From Neoroseomonas oryzicola (GTDB lineage: Bacteria > Pseudomonadota > Alphaproteobacteria > Acetobacterales > Acetobacteraceae), in the NCBI RefSeq assembly GCF_012163135.1, contig NZ_JAAVUP010000014.1, positions 1-61,075 on the forward strand: a stretch of 61,075 bases of DNA, written 5' to 3'. Position numbers and translations under genes: made by a program. Shown here one piece after another: positions 54,101 through 61,075 of the stretch. The stretch's first letter is position 1; each line of letters begins with the position of its first letter. The notes below the pieces were generated by a model. The model saw nothing but the letters and a program-made list of their open reading frames with translations, made no database searches and was not told the origin of the DNA.

Positions 54101-56247
54101 CCCGGTTCCGCCATCGAGACCGACACCTCGCCCTTCACCGGGCGCGTGGTGTCGGGCGCCTGCGGCAGGTCGAGCGTCAGAGTGGTGCGGCCCTGGTCAT
54201 CGGTCTCCGGGATCTCGAAGGTGATGAGGTCGGGGGCGAACTGCTCCTGCGCGAGGCCGAAGCGCCAGCCGCGCCAGTCGGGGAAGGGCTCGGGATCGGT
54301 CAGCAGGCGCATCTCGGCCTGGCCCGTCAGGCCCGAACCGGGCGCGCCATAGAGGAAGCGCGCGGTGACCGGCACGCGCAGGCCCGTCGGCCCGGGCACC
54401 AGCGGACCGGGCACCGGCCCGGCGGTGACCTCCAGCCGTTCCGGCACGAAGGCGTCGACGCGGAAGGTGGTCCGCCCGACCGGCGGCGCATCGGGGTCGG
54501 TCAGCGCCTCGAGCGTCCAGAGCCCGAAGGGCGCGCCGGCGGACAGCCGCAGCGGCCAGTAGATGGCCCCGCCATCCTGGCGCGGCGGCACGATCTCCTG
54601 CGCGATCTGCCCGTTCGGGCGGCGCAGGCGCAGGCGGATCGGCAGGTCGAGCGGCCGTCCTGCGGGATCGCGGATCAGGGCGGCGGCGTTCACCGTCTCG
54701 CCGGGGCGGTAGATGCCGCGGTCGAGCCAGAGGAAGGCATCGACCGGCCCTGGCGTCGGCAGCCCCGTCGCACCGCGATCGGACAGGTCGAAGGACGCGG
54801 CCTCGAGCGAGAGCGCGGCGACGTCGTCGCTGGTCTCCGCATGGATGGACACGGGCGCGATCGGCCCGCTGCCCCGCATCAGCGCCGCGGGAAAGCGGGC
54901 GAGCCCGTCCTCGCCTGTGCGCGCCTCGGCGAGGATCTCGTTGTTGCGCGCCATCAGCATGATGCGCAGGCCGGGCCTGATGGCGGCGGATTGCAGGCTG
55001 CGCGCCTGCACCGCGAGGCCGTCGGCACCGCGCCAGGCGGTCAGGCCGATATCGGTGACGAAGAAGGGCAGCGCGGCGGTCTGGCCGCTGTCGCGGCGGC
55101 CGTCATCCTGGCGCAGGATCAGCAGGTAGGCGCCGGGGCTCGCGGACTTCAGCACGTCCGGCAGCGGCAGGACCGAACGGTGGGTGCGGTTGGGCTCGAC
55201 CCGCTGCAGTTCGGCGGTGCCGTCCCACAGGACGCGGCCCATCTCCTCGCTGATGTTGGTGGCCGACCAGGCCTCGATCGCATCGCCCGGCGTCCAGTCG
55301 CGGCGCATCGGCACCAGGTTGCGCTCGGCCACGCGGATCAGCCGCATGTTCATCCTGGACACGTTGACCGTGGCGACGCCGATCCGCGCCTCCTGCCCGC
55401 GCGGCAGGATGAAGGTCGCGGTGTCGAAGGCGATCCGCGGGTCGCGGTTCGGCATGGCGATGGTGACGGGCGTGTCCTGCCGCAGGTTCTGCCGGCCCTC
55501 GCCGGGCAGGCCGCCGCGCAGGATCAGCCGCGTGGACGCGCCCCAGGGCAGGCCGGCGACGCAGAGGATGTCGCCCTCGCGCTCGACGGCCAGGGAGGGG
55601 ATCGGCGGGTCGGCGCGGATCCAGTCACCGGGGTTCCAGTCGGTGCGGCGCGCCGGCGGATTGGTGAAGGAGATGCAGGCCCGCGCCGGATCGGCATCGG
55701 GCTCGGTGGCAACGCGGCGGACCAGCATGCCGGCGGCGCGGCGCGCGGCTTCCAGGCGCTCGCGGTTCTCCGGGCTGTCCGTGCGCTCGAGGATCGCTTC
55801 CAGCGCCTCGATCTGCTGCACGGGACGATCGAGGCGGCGCAGCGCCTCGGCGATCACCAGCAGGGGCGCGACCTCGGGCTCGCCATAGGGGGCGAGCTGG
55901 AAGGCGCGCCAGGCCGCCTGCAGGGCGCGCTGGTTGTTCGGCGGCTGGCGGTTCAGCTGCGCCTGGGCGAGGGAGAGCCAATGATCCCCGTTCGCCTGGC
56001 CCATGCCGATGCGTTCCTCCCACGCCGTCGCGGCGGCGGCGTAGTCGCGCCGGCCTTCGGCCTGGCCGGCGCGCTGTTCGGCGGCGATGCGCTGCTGCGG
56101 CGTGCCGCCGGCGGGGAAGCGGCGCTGCATCTCCTGCTGGTAGGCGCCGGAATCGCGCCCGAGGCCTGGCAGGTCGAAGGTCTGCGCGGCAGCGAGCCCG
56201 GGCAGTGACAGGGCGAGGATGAGCAGCAGGCGGGCGAGCTGGCGCAT
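51139..56247 (-). CDS. Bacterial alpha-2-macroglobulin (YfhM-like)
   Basis: The 1702-residue protein is a bacterial alpha-2-macroglobulin, a periplasmic protease trap. A Sec signal (MRQLARLLLILALSLPGLAAAQ) is followed by a TPR-like N-terminal part and a series of beta-rich macroglobulin domains. The thioester domain has the intact motif CLEQ with C1271, and a receptor-like C-terminal domain ends the protein. Substrate-trapping by covalent thioester attack is therefore expected. ATG 56247 begins the signal peptide; the frame is open upstream. Pairing with pbpC implies envelope repair/defence in concert. Confidence 0.93.
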   Translation of the reverse strand: MRQLARLLLILALSLPGLAAAQTFDLPGLGRDSGAYQQEMQRRFPAGGTPQQRIAAEQRAGQAEGRRDYAAAATAWEERIGMGQANGDHWLSLAQAQLNRQPPNNQRALQAAWRAFQLAPYGEPEVAPLLVIAEALRRLDRPVQQIEALEAILERTDSPENRERLEAARRAAGMLVRRVATEPDADPARACISFTNPPARRTDWNPGDWIRADPPIPSLAVEREGDILCVAGLPWGASTRLILRGGLPGEGRQNLRQDTPVTIAMPNRDPRIAFDTATFILPRGQEARIGVATVNVSRMNMRLIRVAERNLVPMRRDWTPGDAIEAWSATNISEEMGRVLWDGTAELQRVEPNRTHRSVLPLPDVLKSASPGAYLLILRQDDGRRDSGQTAALPFFVTDIGLTAWRGADGLAVQARSLQSAAIRPGLRIMLMARNNEILAEARTGEDGLARFPAALMRGSGPIAPVSIHAETSDDVAALSLEAASFDLSDRGATGLPTPGPVDAFLWLDRGIYRPGETVNAAALIRDPAGRPLDLPIRLRLRRPNGQIAQEIVPPRQDGGAIYWPLRLSAGAPFGLWTLEALTDPDAPPVGRTTFRVDAFVPERLEVTAGPVPGPLVPGPTGLRVPVTARFLYGAPGSGLTGQAEMRLLTDPEPFPDWRGWRFGLAQEQFAPDLITFEIPETDDQGRTTLTLDLPQAPDTTRPVKGEVSVSMAEPGGRETRTRFTVPVRSTRTLVAVRPGFENDAIDAGAEAAFDIAAVSPEGRAVAGTLRARLVRERPNWRIVVRGSIARWETVWRDEPVDAQELRVAANQPARFARSLPFGRYRLEVNDANGLGITSIRFRSGWAGVESAEVPDRVDVAADRRAYMPGETARIRITPPFAGRASVAVLSDRLVSLREIDLPQGGAEVEVPVDAAWGPGAYVAVTVFRPGEARNGQPGRGLGLAWVGIDPAPRTLGVTIDTPQMVRPRQRVEVPVRIANASGPVLLTLAAVDEGILRLTNFASPDPGAHFLGRRRLGVDIRDDYGRLIAPAEGELALLRQGGDEDAGADALQPPQRLVSLFSGVVRTGPDGTAMVPLDIPDFAGELRLMVVAWEGTRIGAGSKPLTVRDEVVAEALLPRFLAPGDEARLSVLLHNIELPQGEIVAELAASGGLSITGPTRLAATLATGARAQPFTTLRATEGGEGTLRLAVTGPNGFRVERESRITIRSSRPRVTEVAGAELPPGAEMPLNPPIDRFVRDAWRASASFGAAVRYDVAGMLRAVEEFPLYCLEQSASRALALSAGIADEGDPDRAARLQRAVDSILDRQRFDGSFSMWSANGEAQQWLTPYAVEALIRARTAGATVPEGALREALRFLDEAIEDTAANTPEERAAQAYRLYALALAGQPRLGAARRLMEQLNELPTQLSRAQLAATFARGGDAQRAQLAFSSALTATGRRFWGFDYGSAPRDALATATLLRESNLMQDRLNQAMQVLPGAEFTPARASTQEQAWAVLAAQVLGQGTRAANVAVNGSALPARPVVATTLTGPGTARNLGAAPVWASVSINGIPREPLPAAREGFRVTRRFFALNGQPLDLDRVTQNTSFVLLVELRSETNDRHEAMVIQGLPAGWEIASRLPAGDIAGMPWLGTLTEVDSQPALDDRYAAAVTLTPQRPFARVAVRLRAVTPGDFELPGGEAQDMYRPGIFARQNTARISVQP

Positions 56248-56363
56248 GGCGATCCCGGGGGTCGTTCCGTTCGAGGCCGGAGCATGGCACGGAGACCCCG
56301 GGGCGCGCACGCTGCGCACGCCCGTTCTGTGAAGAAGCTCACACGATGCTGATCACGTCCTGG

Positions 56364-57479
56364 TCAGCCGGCGATCTCCGCCAGCACCTGCGCCGTGTGC
56401 TCGCCGAGGCCTGGCGCCGGCGCGTGCCAGTGGCCGAGGCCCGGCAGCATCGGCAGCGGCACCTCGCCCAGTTGCGGCTGCTTCACGCGCGACGCCGCGC
56501 CATAAGCGACGACATGCTCGTTCGCCAGCCAGTCAAGCGGCGAGTTCACCCGGTCCGCGAGCAGGCGCGCGCCCTGCAGCCGCGCGATCCAGTCCTCGGA
56601 GGGGCGCGTGGCAAAGGTCGTGCGCATGATGGCGTAGAGCGCCTCGCGGTTCTCGTAGCGGAGCCTGAAGTCCAGGAAACGCGGATCCTGGGCGACCTCG
56701 GGGATGCCGAGCGCATCGCAGATGGCGCGCCATTCGGCTTCGCGCACCAGCGTCACCATCACCCAGACGCCGTCCGAGGCCTGGTAGGCGCCGGCCGGCA
56801 CGTTGGGCGGCGCCGCCGACTTCCCCTGGTATCCCCATTCCGCGATCTGGTGCGTCATGAGGTTGGTCGTCGCGGCCATCAGCGACATGTCGATGACGCG
56901 CCGGCGCGGCGTCGCGTCCTGCGCACGCGCGGCGAGGGCCGTCTGCACGGCGGAGAAGGCAAAGATCCCGGTCGCCATGTCCGCGAGGAAGCAGCCCGCC
57001 TTGTGCGGCGCGCCGTCCGAGCCCGGATTCAGCGCGACGAAGCCGGTGAAGGCCTGGGCCACCGAATCGGTGCAGGGGCGTTCGGCATAGGGACCGGTCT
57101 GGCCGAAGCCCGAGATCGACAGGCACACCGCATTCGCCTTTGCATTGTCGGGCCCGAGGCCGATGCGCGCGGCGACGCCGGGACGGAAGGCCTCGATCAG
57201 CACGTCGGCCTGCGATGCCAGCTTCGCCGCGGCCTGCTTGCCTTCCTCCGACTTCAGGTCGAGCACGACGCTGCGCTTGCCGCGGTTGAAGCAGACCGTC
57301 ATCACCGAGACGCCGTCCTTCGCGGTGCCGAGCCCCCGCGACCAGTCGCCTTCGGCCGGTTCGAGCTTGATCACGTCCGCGCCGCAGGCCGCGAGCATCA
57401 TCCCGCAATACGGCCCGGCGATACCCTGCCCTGCGTCCAGCACGCGGATGCCCTTGTAGGGGCGCATCGCCTCGTCCAT
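56364..57479 (-). CDS. CaiB/BaiF-family (class III) CoA-transferase
   Basis: The 371-residue protein is a family III CoA-transferase, which moves CoA between carboxylic acids. It opens YKGIRVLDAGQGIAGPYCG. The acid-binding core contains GADVIKLEPAEGDWSR, NRGKRSVVLDLKS and D167 in FLADMATGIFAFS, corresponding to the catalytic aspartate of formyl-CoA transferase. The start has a strong GGAGGAAA. It is divergent from the last Bug gene with only 65 bases between, suggesting joint control and a shared acid substrate. Confidence 0.9.
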   Translation of the reverse strand: MDEAMRPYKGIRVLDAGQGIAGPYCGMMLAACGADVIKLEPAEGDWSRGLGTAKDGVSVMTVCFNRGKRSVVLDLKSEEGKQAAAKLASQADVLIEAFRPGVAARIGLGPDNAKANAVCLSISGFGQTGPYAERPCTDSVAQAFTGFVALNPGSDGAPHKAGCFLADMATGIFAFSAVQTALAARAQDATPRRRVIDMSLMAATTNLMTHQIAEWGYQGKSAAPPNVPAGAYQASDGVWVMVTLVREAEWRAICDALGIPEVAQDPRFLDFRLRYENREALYAIMRTTFATRPSEDWIARLQGARLLADRVNSPLDWLANEHVVAYGAASRVKQPQLGEVPLPMLPGLGHWHAPAPGLGEHTAQVLAEIAG

Positions 57480-57544
57480 CGCGTTTCCTCCTGCGCGTTC
57501 CGGGCCTATCCTGACGCGAAGGCCGACGAAGGGAAGGGGACTGG

Positions 57545-58501
57545 ATGAAGATCACGCGACGCGCCGCACTCGGGACGCTGCTCGCCGCGCCCGCACTGGC
57601 GCAGGAATGGCCGACGCGGCCGGTGCGCTGCATCATCCCCTATCCGCCGGGCGGGCCGACCGACCTGGTCGGCCGCGTGATCGCGCAGCGCGCGCAGCAG
57701 GAGCTCGGCCAGCCGCTGGTGCCCGAGAACAAGCCCGGCGCGTCCGGCACGATCGGCGCGGCCGAGGTCGCGCGCGCCGCGCCGGATGGTCAGGTCTTCC
57801 TGATGAATGCGTCGATCCACGTGATCATCCCGCACCTGAACCGCAACCTGCCCTTCGACGCGCTCAACGACTTCACGCCGGTGACGAACATGGCGATGGT
57901 GCCGCTCGTCGCGCTGGTGAATCCCGGCCTGCCGGTGCGGTCGCTGCGGGACCTGGCCGACTACGCGAAGGCCAATCCGGGGCGGCTGTCCTACGGGTCC
58001 TCGGGCAACGGCGCCGCGCAGCACCTCGCGGGCGAGATGTTCAAGCAGATCGCCGGCGTCGACATGACGCATGTGCCCTATCGCGGCGCCGGGCCGGCGA
58101 TCCAGGACCTGATCGCGGGCAACATCCAGGTGATGTTCGACAGCGTGCCGGCCGGCGCGGGCGCGGTGCGGCAGGGGCTGTTGCGGCCGCTCGCGGTCAC
58201 GACGCCGGCGCGCATCGCCGCCTATCCCGACCTGCCGACCACCGCCGAGGCGGGCTTTCCGGGCCTGGTGATCTCCACCTGGTACGGCATCTGGGCGCCG
58301 CCGCGCATGCCGATGGCGATCGCGGAGCGGATGCAGCGTGCCGTCGCAGTGGCGGTGCAGGACAGCGACGTGAAGGCGCGGCTCGCGACGCTCGGCGCCG
58401 ATCCGGTGGCCGACACGCCCGCCGACTTCGCCGCCTTCTGCCGCAGCGAGTACGAGAAATTCGGCGCCATCGTCCGCGCTGCGAACATCAGGCTCGATTG
58501 A
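57545..58501 (+). CDS. Bug-family solute-binding protein (Bug-oxidoreductase-MFS operon)
   Basis: The 318-residue receptor starts MKITRRAALGTLLAAPALAQ, a Tat-like signal, then PVRCIIPYPPGGPTDLV, NKPGASGTIG, PDGQVFL and HVPYRGAGP. Proline replaces the third glycine of the usual PGGG loop. Its TGA overlaps the ATG of the next gene (TGATG), coupling it to an oxidoreductase and an MFS gene. The partner MFS protein, not TctAB, is the only transporter nearby. The CoA-transferase on the other strand may use the same acid. Confidence 0.9.
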   Translation: MKITRRAALGTLLAAPALAQEWPTRPVRCIIPYPPGGPTDLVGRVIAQRAQQELGQPLVPENKPGASGTIGAAEVARAAPDGQVFLMNASIHVIIPHLNRNLPFDALNDFTPVTNMAMVPLVALVNPGLPVRSLRDLADYAKANPGRLSYGSSGNGAAQHLAGEMFKQIAGVDMTHVPYRGAGPAIQDLIAGNIQVMFDSVPAGAGAVRQGLLRPLAVTTPARIAAYPDLPTTAEAGFPGLVISTWYGIWAPPRMPMAIAERMQRAVAVAVQDSDVKARLATLGADPVADTPADFAAFCRSEYEKFGAIVRAANIRLD

Positions 58502-59493
58502 TGCGCGCGATCCTCTGCGAGACCTGGCGCGACTTCGACGAACTCGAGATCCGGGACGTCCCGCCGCCGCCGATGCGCCCGCGCGGCGTGCGCATCCGGG
58601 TCGCGGCCGTCGGCGTCTCCTTCGCGACGCAGCTCGTGGTCGCCGGCAAATACCAGCGCAAGCCGCCGCTACCCTTCATCCCCGGCACCGAGGTGGTGGG
58701 CACCGTCATCGAGGCCGCGCCGGATGCCGATGCCCCACCGCCCGGCACGCGCGTCTTCGCCGTGCTGGACTGGGGCGGCTATGCCGAGGAAGCGGTCGCC
58801 GACGACATCCATGTCGTGCCGATCCCGGACGGGCTGCCGATGGAACCGGCGGTGGCCTTCCCGATCTCCTACCCCACCGCCGGTTCGGGCCTGCTGTGGC
58901 GCGGACGCATCGCGGCCGGGGACTGGGTTCTGGTTCATGGCGCGGCGGGCGGCGTCGGGCTCGCCGGGGTCGAGATCGCCAAGGCCATGGGCTGCCGTGT
59001 CATCGCGCGCGCGGGTGCGGCGAAGCACGAATTGCTGCGCGCGCGAGGCGCCGACGTCGTACTCGACAGCGCGCAATCGTTCCGAGAGGCAGTGCGCGAG
59101 GCGACCGGCGGCGCCGGCGTCGGCTGCGTGCTCGACACCATCGGCGGCGATGCCTTCGACGATTCGCTGCGCTGCCTCGGCGATGGCGGCACGCTGGTGG
59201 TGGTGGGCTTCGCGGGCGGCGGCATCCCGACGGTCGCCGCCAACCTGCTGCTGCTGAAGAACATCGCCGTCGCGGGGGTGAACTGGGGCACCTATGTCGG
59301 CTGGTCGCCCGGCGACAACCGGCGGCTTCATGCGCCACGCGCGCGCGAACTCTGGGCGCAGCTCATGGACTGGTGGCAGGCCGGCGCGCTGAAGCCGGAG
59401 GTCCACGCGGCCTTCCCGCTCGAGGGCTTCCGCGACGCCATGGCCGAGGTCCGCGCCCGCCGCAGCGCCGGCCGGGTGATCCTGACGCCGTGA
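58501..59493 (+). CDS. Zinc-free MDR-family NADPH:quinone oxidoreductase-like protein
   Basis: The 330-residue medium-chain dehydrogenase/reductase resembles quinone oxidoreductases. The NADPH-binding motif is VLVHGAAGGVGLAGVEIAKAMG. There are no catalytic zinc cysteines, and the N-terminal GroES-like domain has FIPGTEVVGTVIE. It also shows LDTIGGDAFDDSLRCL and LLLKNIAVAGVNWG. It probably reduces a quinone or an enone/enoyl intermediate. It starts within the preceding TGA and ends overlapping the MFS start (GTGA). Confidence 0.88.
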   Translation: MRAILCETWRDFDELEIRDVPPPPMRPRGVRIRVAAVGVSFATQLVVAGKYQRKPPLPFIPGTEVVGTVIEAAPDADAPPPGTRVFAVLDWGGYAEEAVADDIHVVPIPDGLPMEPAVAFPISYPTAGSGLLWRGRIAAGDWVLVHGAAGGVGLAGVEIAKAMGCRVIARAGAAKHELLRARGADVVLDSAQSFREAVREATGGAGVGCVLDTIGGDAFDDSLRCLGDGGTLVVVGFAGGGIPTVAANLLLLKNIAVAGVNWGTYVGWSPGDNRRLHAPRARELWAQLMDWWQAGALKPEVHAAFPLEGFRDAMAEVRARRSAGRVILTP

Positions 59494-60884
59494 GCGAGGC
59501 GCGCGACCATCGCGGCATCGCGCTGATCGTCGCCTCGGCCCTGTTCATGCAGAACCTCGATAGCGCGGTGCTCGCCACCGCGCTGCCCGCCATGGCGCGG
59601 GACCTGCATGAGGATCCCTATCGCCTCGGTGCCGCCATCACCTCCTACCTGGTGGCGCTGACGGTCTTCATTCCCTTCTCGGCCTGGATCGCCGACCGCT
59701 TCGGGGCGAAGCGCGTCTTCATGTTTGCGATCCTGACCTTCGTCGCTTCCTCGGTCCTGTGCGGCCGCGCGCAGGGGCTCGGCGAGCTCGTCGCCTTCCG
59801 CGTGCTGCAGGGCCTGGGCGGGGCGATGATGGTGCCGGTCGGACGGCTGCTGCTGCTGCGCGGGGTGGCGAAGAAGGACATGCTCTCGGCCATGGCCTGG
59901 CTGACCATGCCGGCGCTGCTGGGGCCGGTGACGGGCCCGCCGCTGGGGGGCGTGCTGACGGACCTGTGGTCGTGGCGCGCGGTCTTCTGGATCAACGTGC
60001 CGATCGGGCTGATCGGCTTCGTGCTGGTGGCGTGGAAGATCCCGCATGTGCCGCCGACGCGGCCCGGGCCGCCGGACGTGGTGGGCCTCGCGCTGACCGG
60101 GACGGCGCTGGCGCTGGTGATGTTCGGCATCGAGACGGTGGGCCGTCACGTGGTGCCGGGATGGGTGTCGGTGCTCGCGCTGGCGGCTGGGATCCTCGCC
60201 GGAGGGCTCGCGGTGCGGCATTGCCAGCGCGTGCCGCAACCGGCGCTCGATCTGTCGCTGTTCCGCATCGCGACCTTCCGCGACCCGGCCGTCGCTGGCA
60301 GCCTGTTCCGCACCGGCGCGGGCGCGGTGCCATTCCTGATCCCCGTGATGCTGCAGATCGGCTTCGGCATGAGCGCCTCGCAGAGCGGATTCGTGTCCTT
60401 CGCGACGGCACTCGGCGCCTTCGCGATGAAGCCGCTGGTGCGGCCGCTGCTGCGGCGCACCGGCTTCCGCGGGGCGCTGGTGATCAACGGCGTCGTCGCA
60501 TCCTTCGGCATCGCCGCGCTGGCGCTGGTCACGCCGGCCTGGCCGGCCGCGGCGATCTTCGCGCTGCTCGCGGCCGGGGGTCTGGCGCGCAGCCTGCAGT
60601 TCACCGCGCTCAATACCCTTGCCTTCGCGGATGTCCCGGCCGAGCGCATGTCGCGCGCGACCGCGCTCTACGGCACGCTCCAGCAATTGACGCCGGCGCT
60701 CGGCGTGGTGCTGGCGACGACGACGCTCGAGACCTGCCTGGCGCTGTCCGGGCGCTTGGCGCTGGTCGCCACCGATTTCTCCTGGGGCTTCGTCGTCGCG
60801 GCGGTCGTGGTGCTCGCCTCCATCCCCCTGCATGCGCGGCTCGCACCGGATGCGGGGGCGGAGGTATCGGGGCACAACCGCTAG
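59490..60884 (+). CDS. DHA2-type MFS multidrug/exporter protein
   Basis: The 464-residue membrane protein has about 14 hydrophobic helices and the DHA2 (EmrB/QacA-like) features: FMQNLDSAVLATALPAMARDL, motif A as WIADRFGAKRVF, and LQGLGGAMMVPVGRLLLL with PALLGPVTGPPLGGVLTD as motif C. It is expected to export organic compounds by proton antiport. GTG 59490 overlaps the preceding stop. Its own TAG lies inside a dispersed repeat, so the last residues HNR border that element. Confidence 0.88.
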   Translation: MSEARDHRGIALIVASALFMQNLDSAVLATALPAMARDLHEDPYRLGAAITSYLVALTVFIPFSAWIADRFGAKRVFMFAILTFVASSVLCGRAQGLGELVAFRVLQGLGGAMMVPVGRLLLLRGVAKKDMLSAMAWLTMPALLGPVTGPPLGGVLTDLWSWRAVFWINVPIGLIGFVLVAWKIPHVPPTRPGPPDVVGLALTGTALALVMFGIETVGRHVVPGWVSVLALAAGILAGGLAVRHCQRVPQPALDLSLFRIATFRDPAVAGSLFRTGAGAVPFLIPVMLQIGFGMSASQSGFVSFATALGAFAMKPLVRPLLRRTGFRGALVINGVVASFGIAALALVTPAWPAAAIFALLAAGGLARSLQFTALNTLAFADVPAERMSRATALYGTLQQLTPALGVVLATTTLETCLALSGRLALVATDFSWGFVVAAVVVLASIPLHARLAPDAGAEVSGHNR

Positions 60885-60988
60885 AGCAGATCCCGATCAG
60901 GTGGAATCACCTGATCGGGTGAAGATGCTCGCGAAAACACAAGTCTAGAGATGTTGCCGTGAGCCATGGCGAACGGAAACGGCTCTAG
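60881..60988. repeat. 108-bp palindrome-bounded intergenic element
   Basis: The unit is bounded by CTAGAGC (60881-60887) and GCTCTAG (60982-60988). Inside it CCCGATCAGGTG (60892-60903) pairs perfectly with CACCTGATCGGG (60908-60919) around GAAT, extended by GAGCA/TGCTC (60884-60888, 60926-60930). The left boundary supplies the stop codon of the MFS gene. It resembles the REP-like elements I know from other alphaproteobacterial intergenic regions, but only one copy is seen here. Confidence 0.6.
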
Positions 60989-61019
60989 GCTCCAAACCCA
61001 ATCAGTTCTCGCTGCGGCG

Positions 61020-61075
61020 CGGTGGGGTGTGATTCAAGCTGCTGGGTAGCGGAGCTTGGATCATGTCGGGTGAGT
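61020..61075 (+). mobile_element. Possible left end of an insertion sequence, cut by the window edge
   Basis: After the repeat comes GGTGGGGTGTGATTCAAGC and AGCTTGGATC, then an ATG at 61063 (MSGE) running off the window. The partial self-complementarity AAGCTGCTGGGTAGCGGAGCTT and the position right after a dispersed repeat recall the terminal leader of an IS with its transposase start. There is too little sequence to assign a family. Confidence 0.25.

Noticed and set aside
50959..56208. A 1749-codon open frame on the plus strand
   Set aside because: It lies wholly antisense to the alpha-2-macroglobulin gene, is Arg/Gly/His-rich low-complexity, has no domain I recognise, and arises from high GC at third positions.

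Overview
The window is 61 kb of GC-rich, densely coding DNA with the hallmarks of an alphaproteobacterium, most likely an Acetobacteraceae member of the Roseomonas type. This is inferred from gene content: six solute-binding proteins of the tripartite tricarboxylate transporter 'Bug' family, ADP-forming acyl-CoA synthetase, SAM-II riboswitch before metZ, PHA synthase, DUF1127 and GT41 genes. I read 51 confident protein genes and two tRNA genes (Gln-UUG and Gly-CCC). No gap between genes exceeds about 280 bp.

Region 1 (1-12.4 kb) is an accessory catabolic island. It holds two tandem TauD-type Fe(II)/2-oxoglutarate dioxygenases with a Bug protein, a complete IS6-family element (3778-4609) and an amidohydrolase. 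Two divergent operons follow. The minus operon is Bug, RraA-like aldolase, D-2-hydroxyacid dehydrogenase, Bug. The plus operon is Bug, SMP-30 lactonase, IclR regulator. They appear to share one bidirectional promoter around 9583-9635, with a single palindromic -10 hexamer and a perfect 15-bp palindromic operator, so the IclR protein probably controls both.

Region 2 (12.5-31.5 kb) is mostly chromosomal: tRNA-Gln, ispE (apparently starting at CTG), a TPR lipoprotein, Bug, aldehyde dehydrogenase, MFS exporter, and a histidine kinase convergent with and overlapping a REC-GGDEF-EAL protein. It continues with a CinA-type amidase, a MoxR/VWA pair, class V aminotransferase, PHA synthase, CYTH phosphatase and ADP-forming acyl-CoA synthetase.

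Region 3 (31.7-43.4 kb) has a SARP-like TPR regulator divergent from a DUF1127 gene, with a SARP-style direct heptamer repeat between them. Next come tRNA-Gly, SAM-II riboswitch plus metZ, lysE, apaG, folE, and an XRE regulator with its own palindrome and an unrecognised 339-residue partner. On the minus strand are ridA, a lipoprotein, hslO, argF and argD.

Region 4 (43.5-61 kb) carries small secreted proteins, recX-azlC-azlD as an overlapping cassette, a TPR O-GlcNAc-transferase-like gene, the pbpC/alpha-2-macroglobulin pair, a CoA-transferase, and a Bug-oxidoreductase-MFS operon. Three copies of a double-hairpin intergenic repeat lie at 43.5 kb and 50.9-51.1 kb. A different, palindrome-bounded repeat follows the last gene. 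Orphan Bug proteins recur throughout, but no TctA/TctB membrane partner is present.
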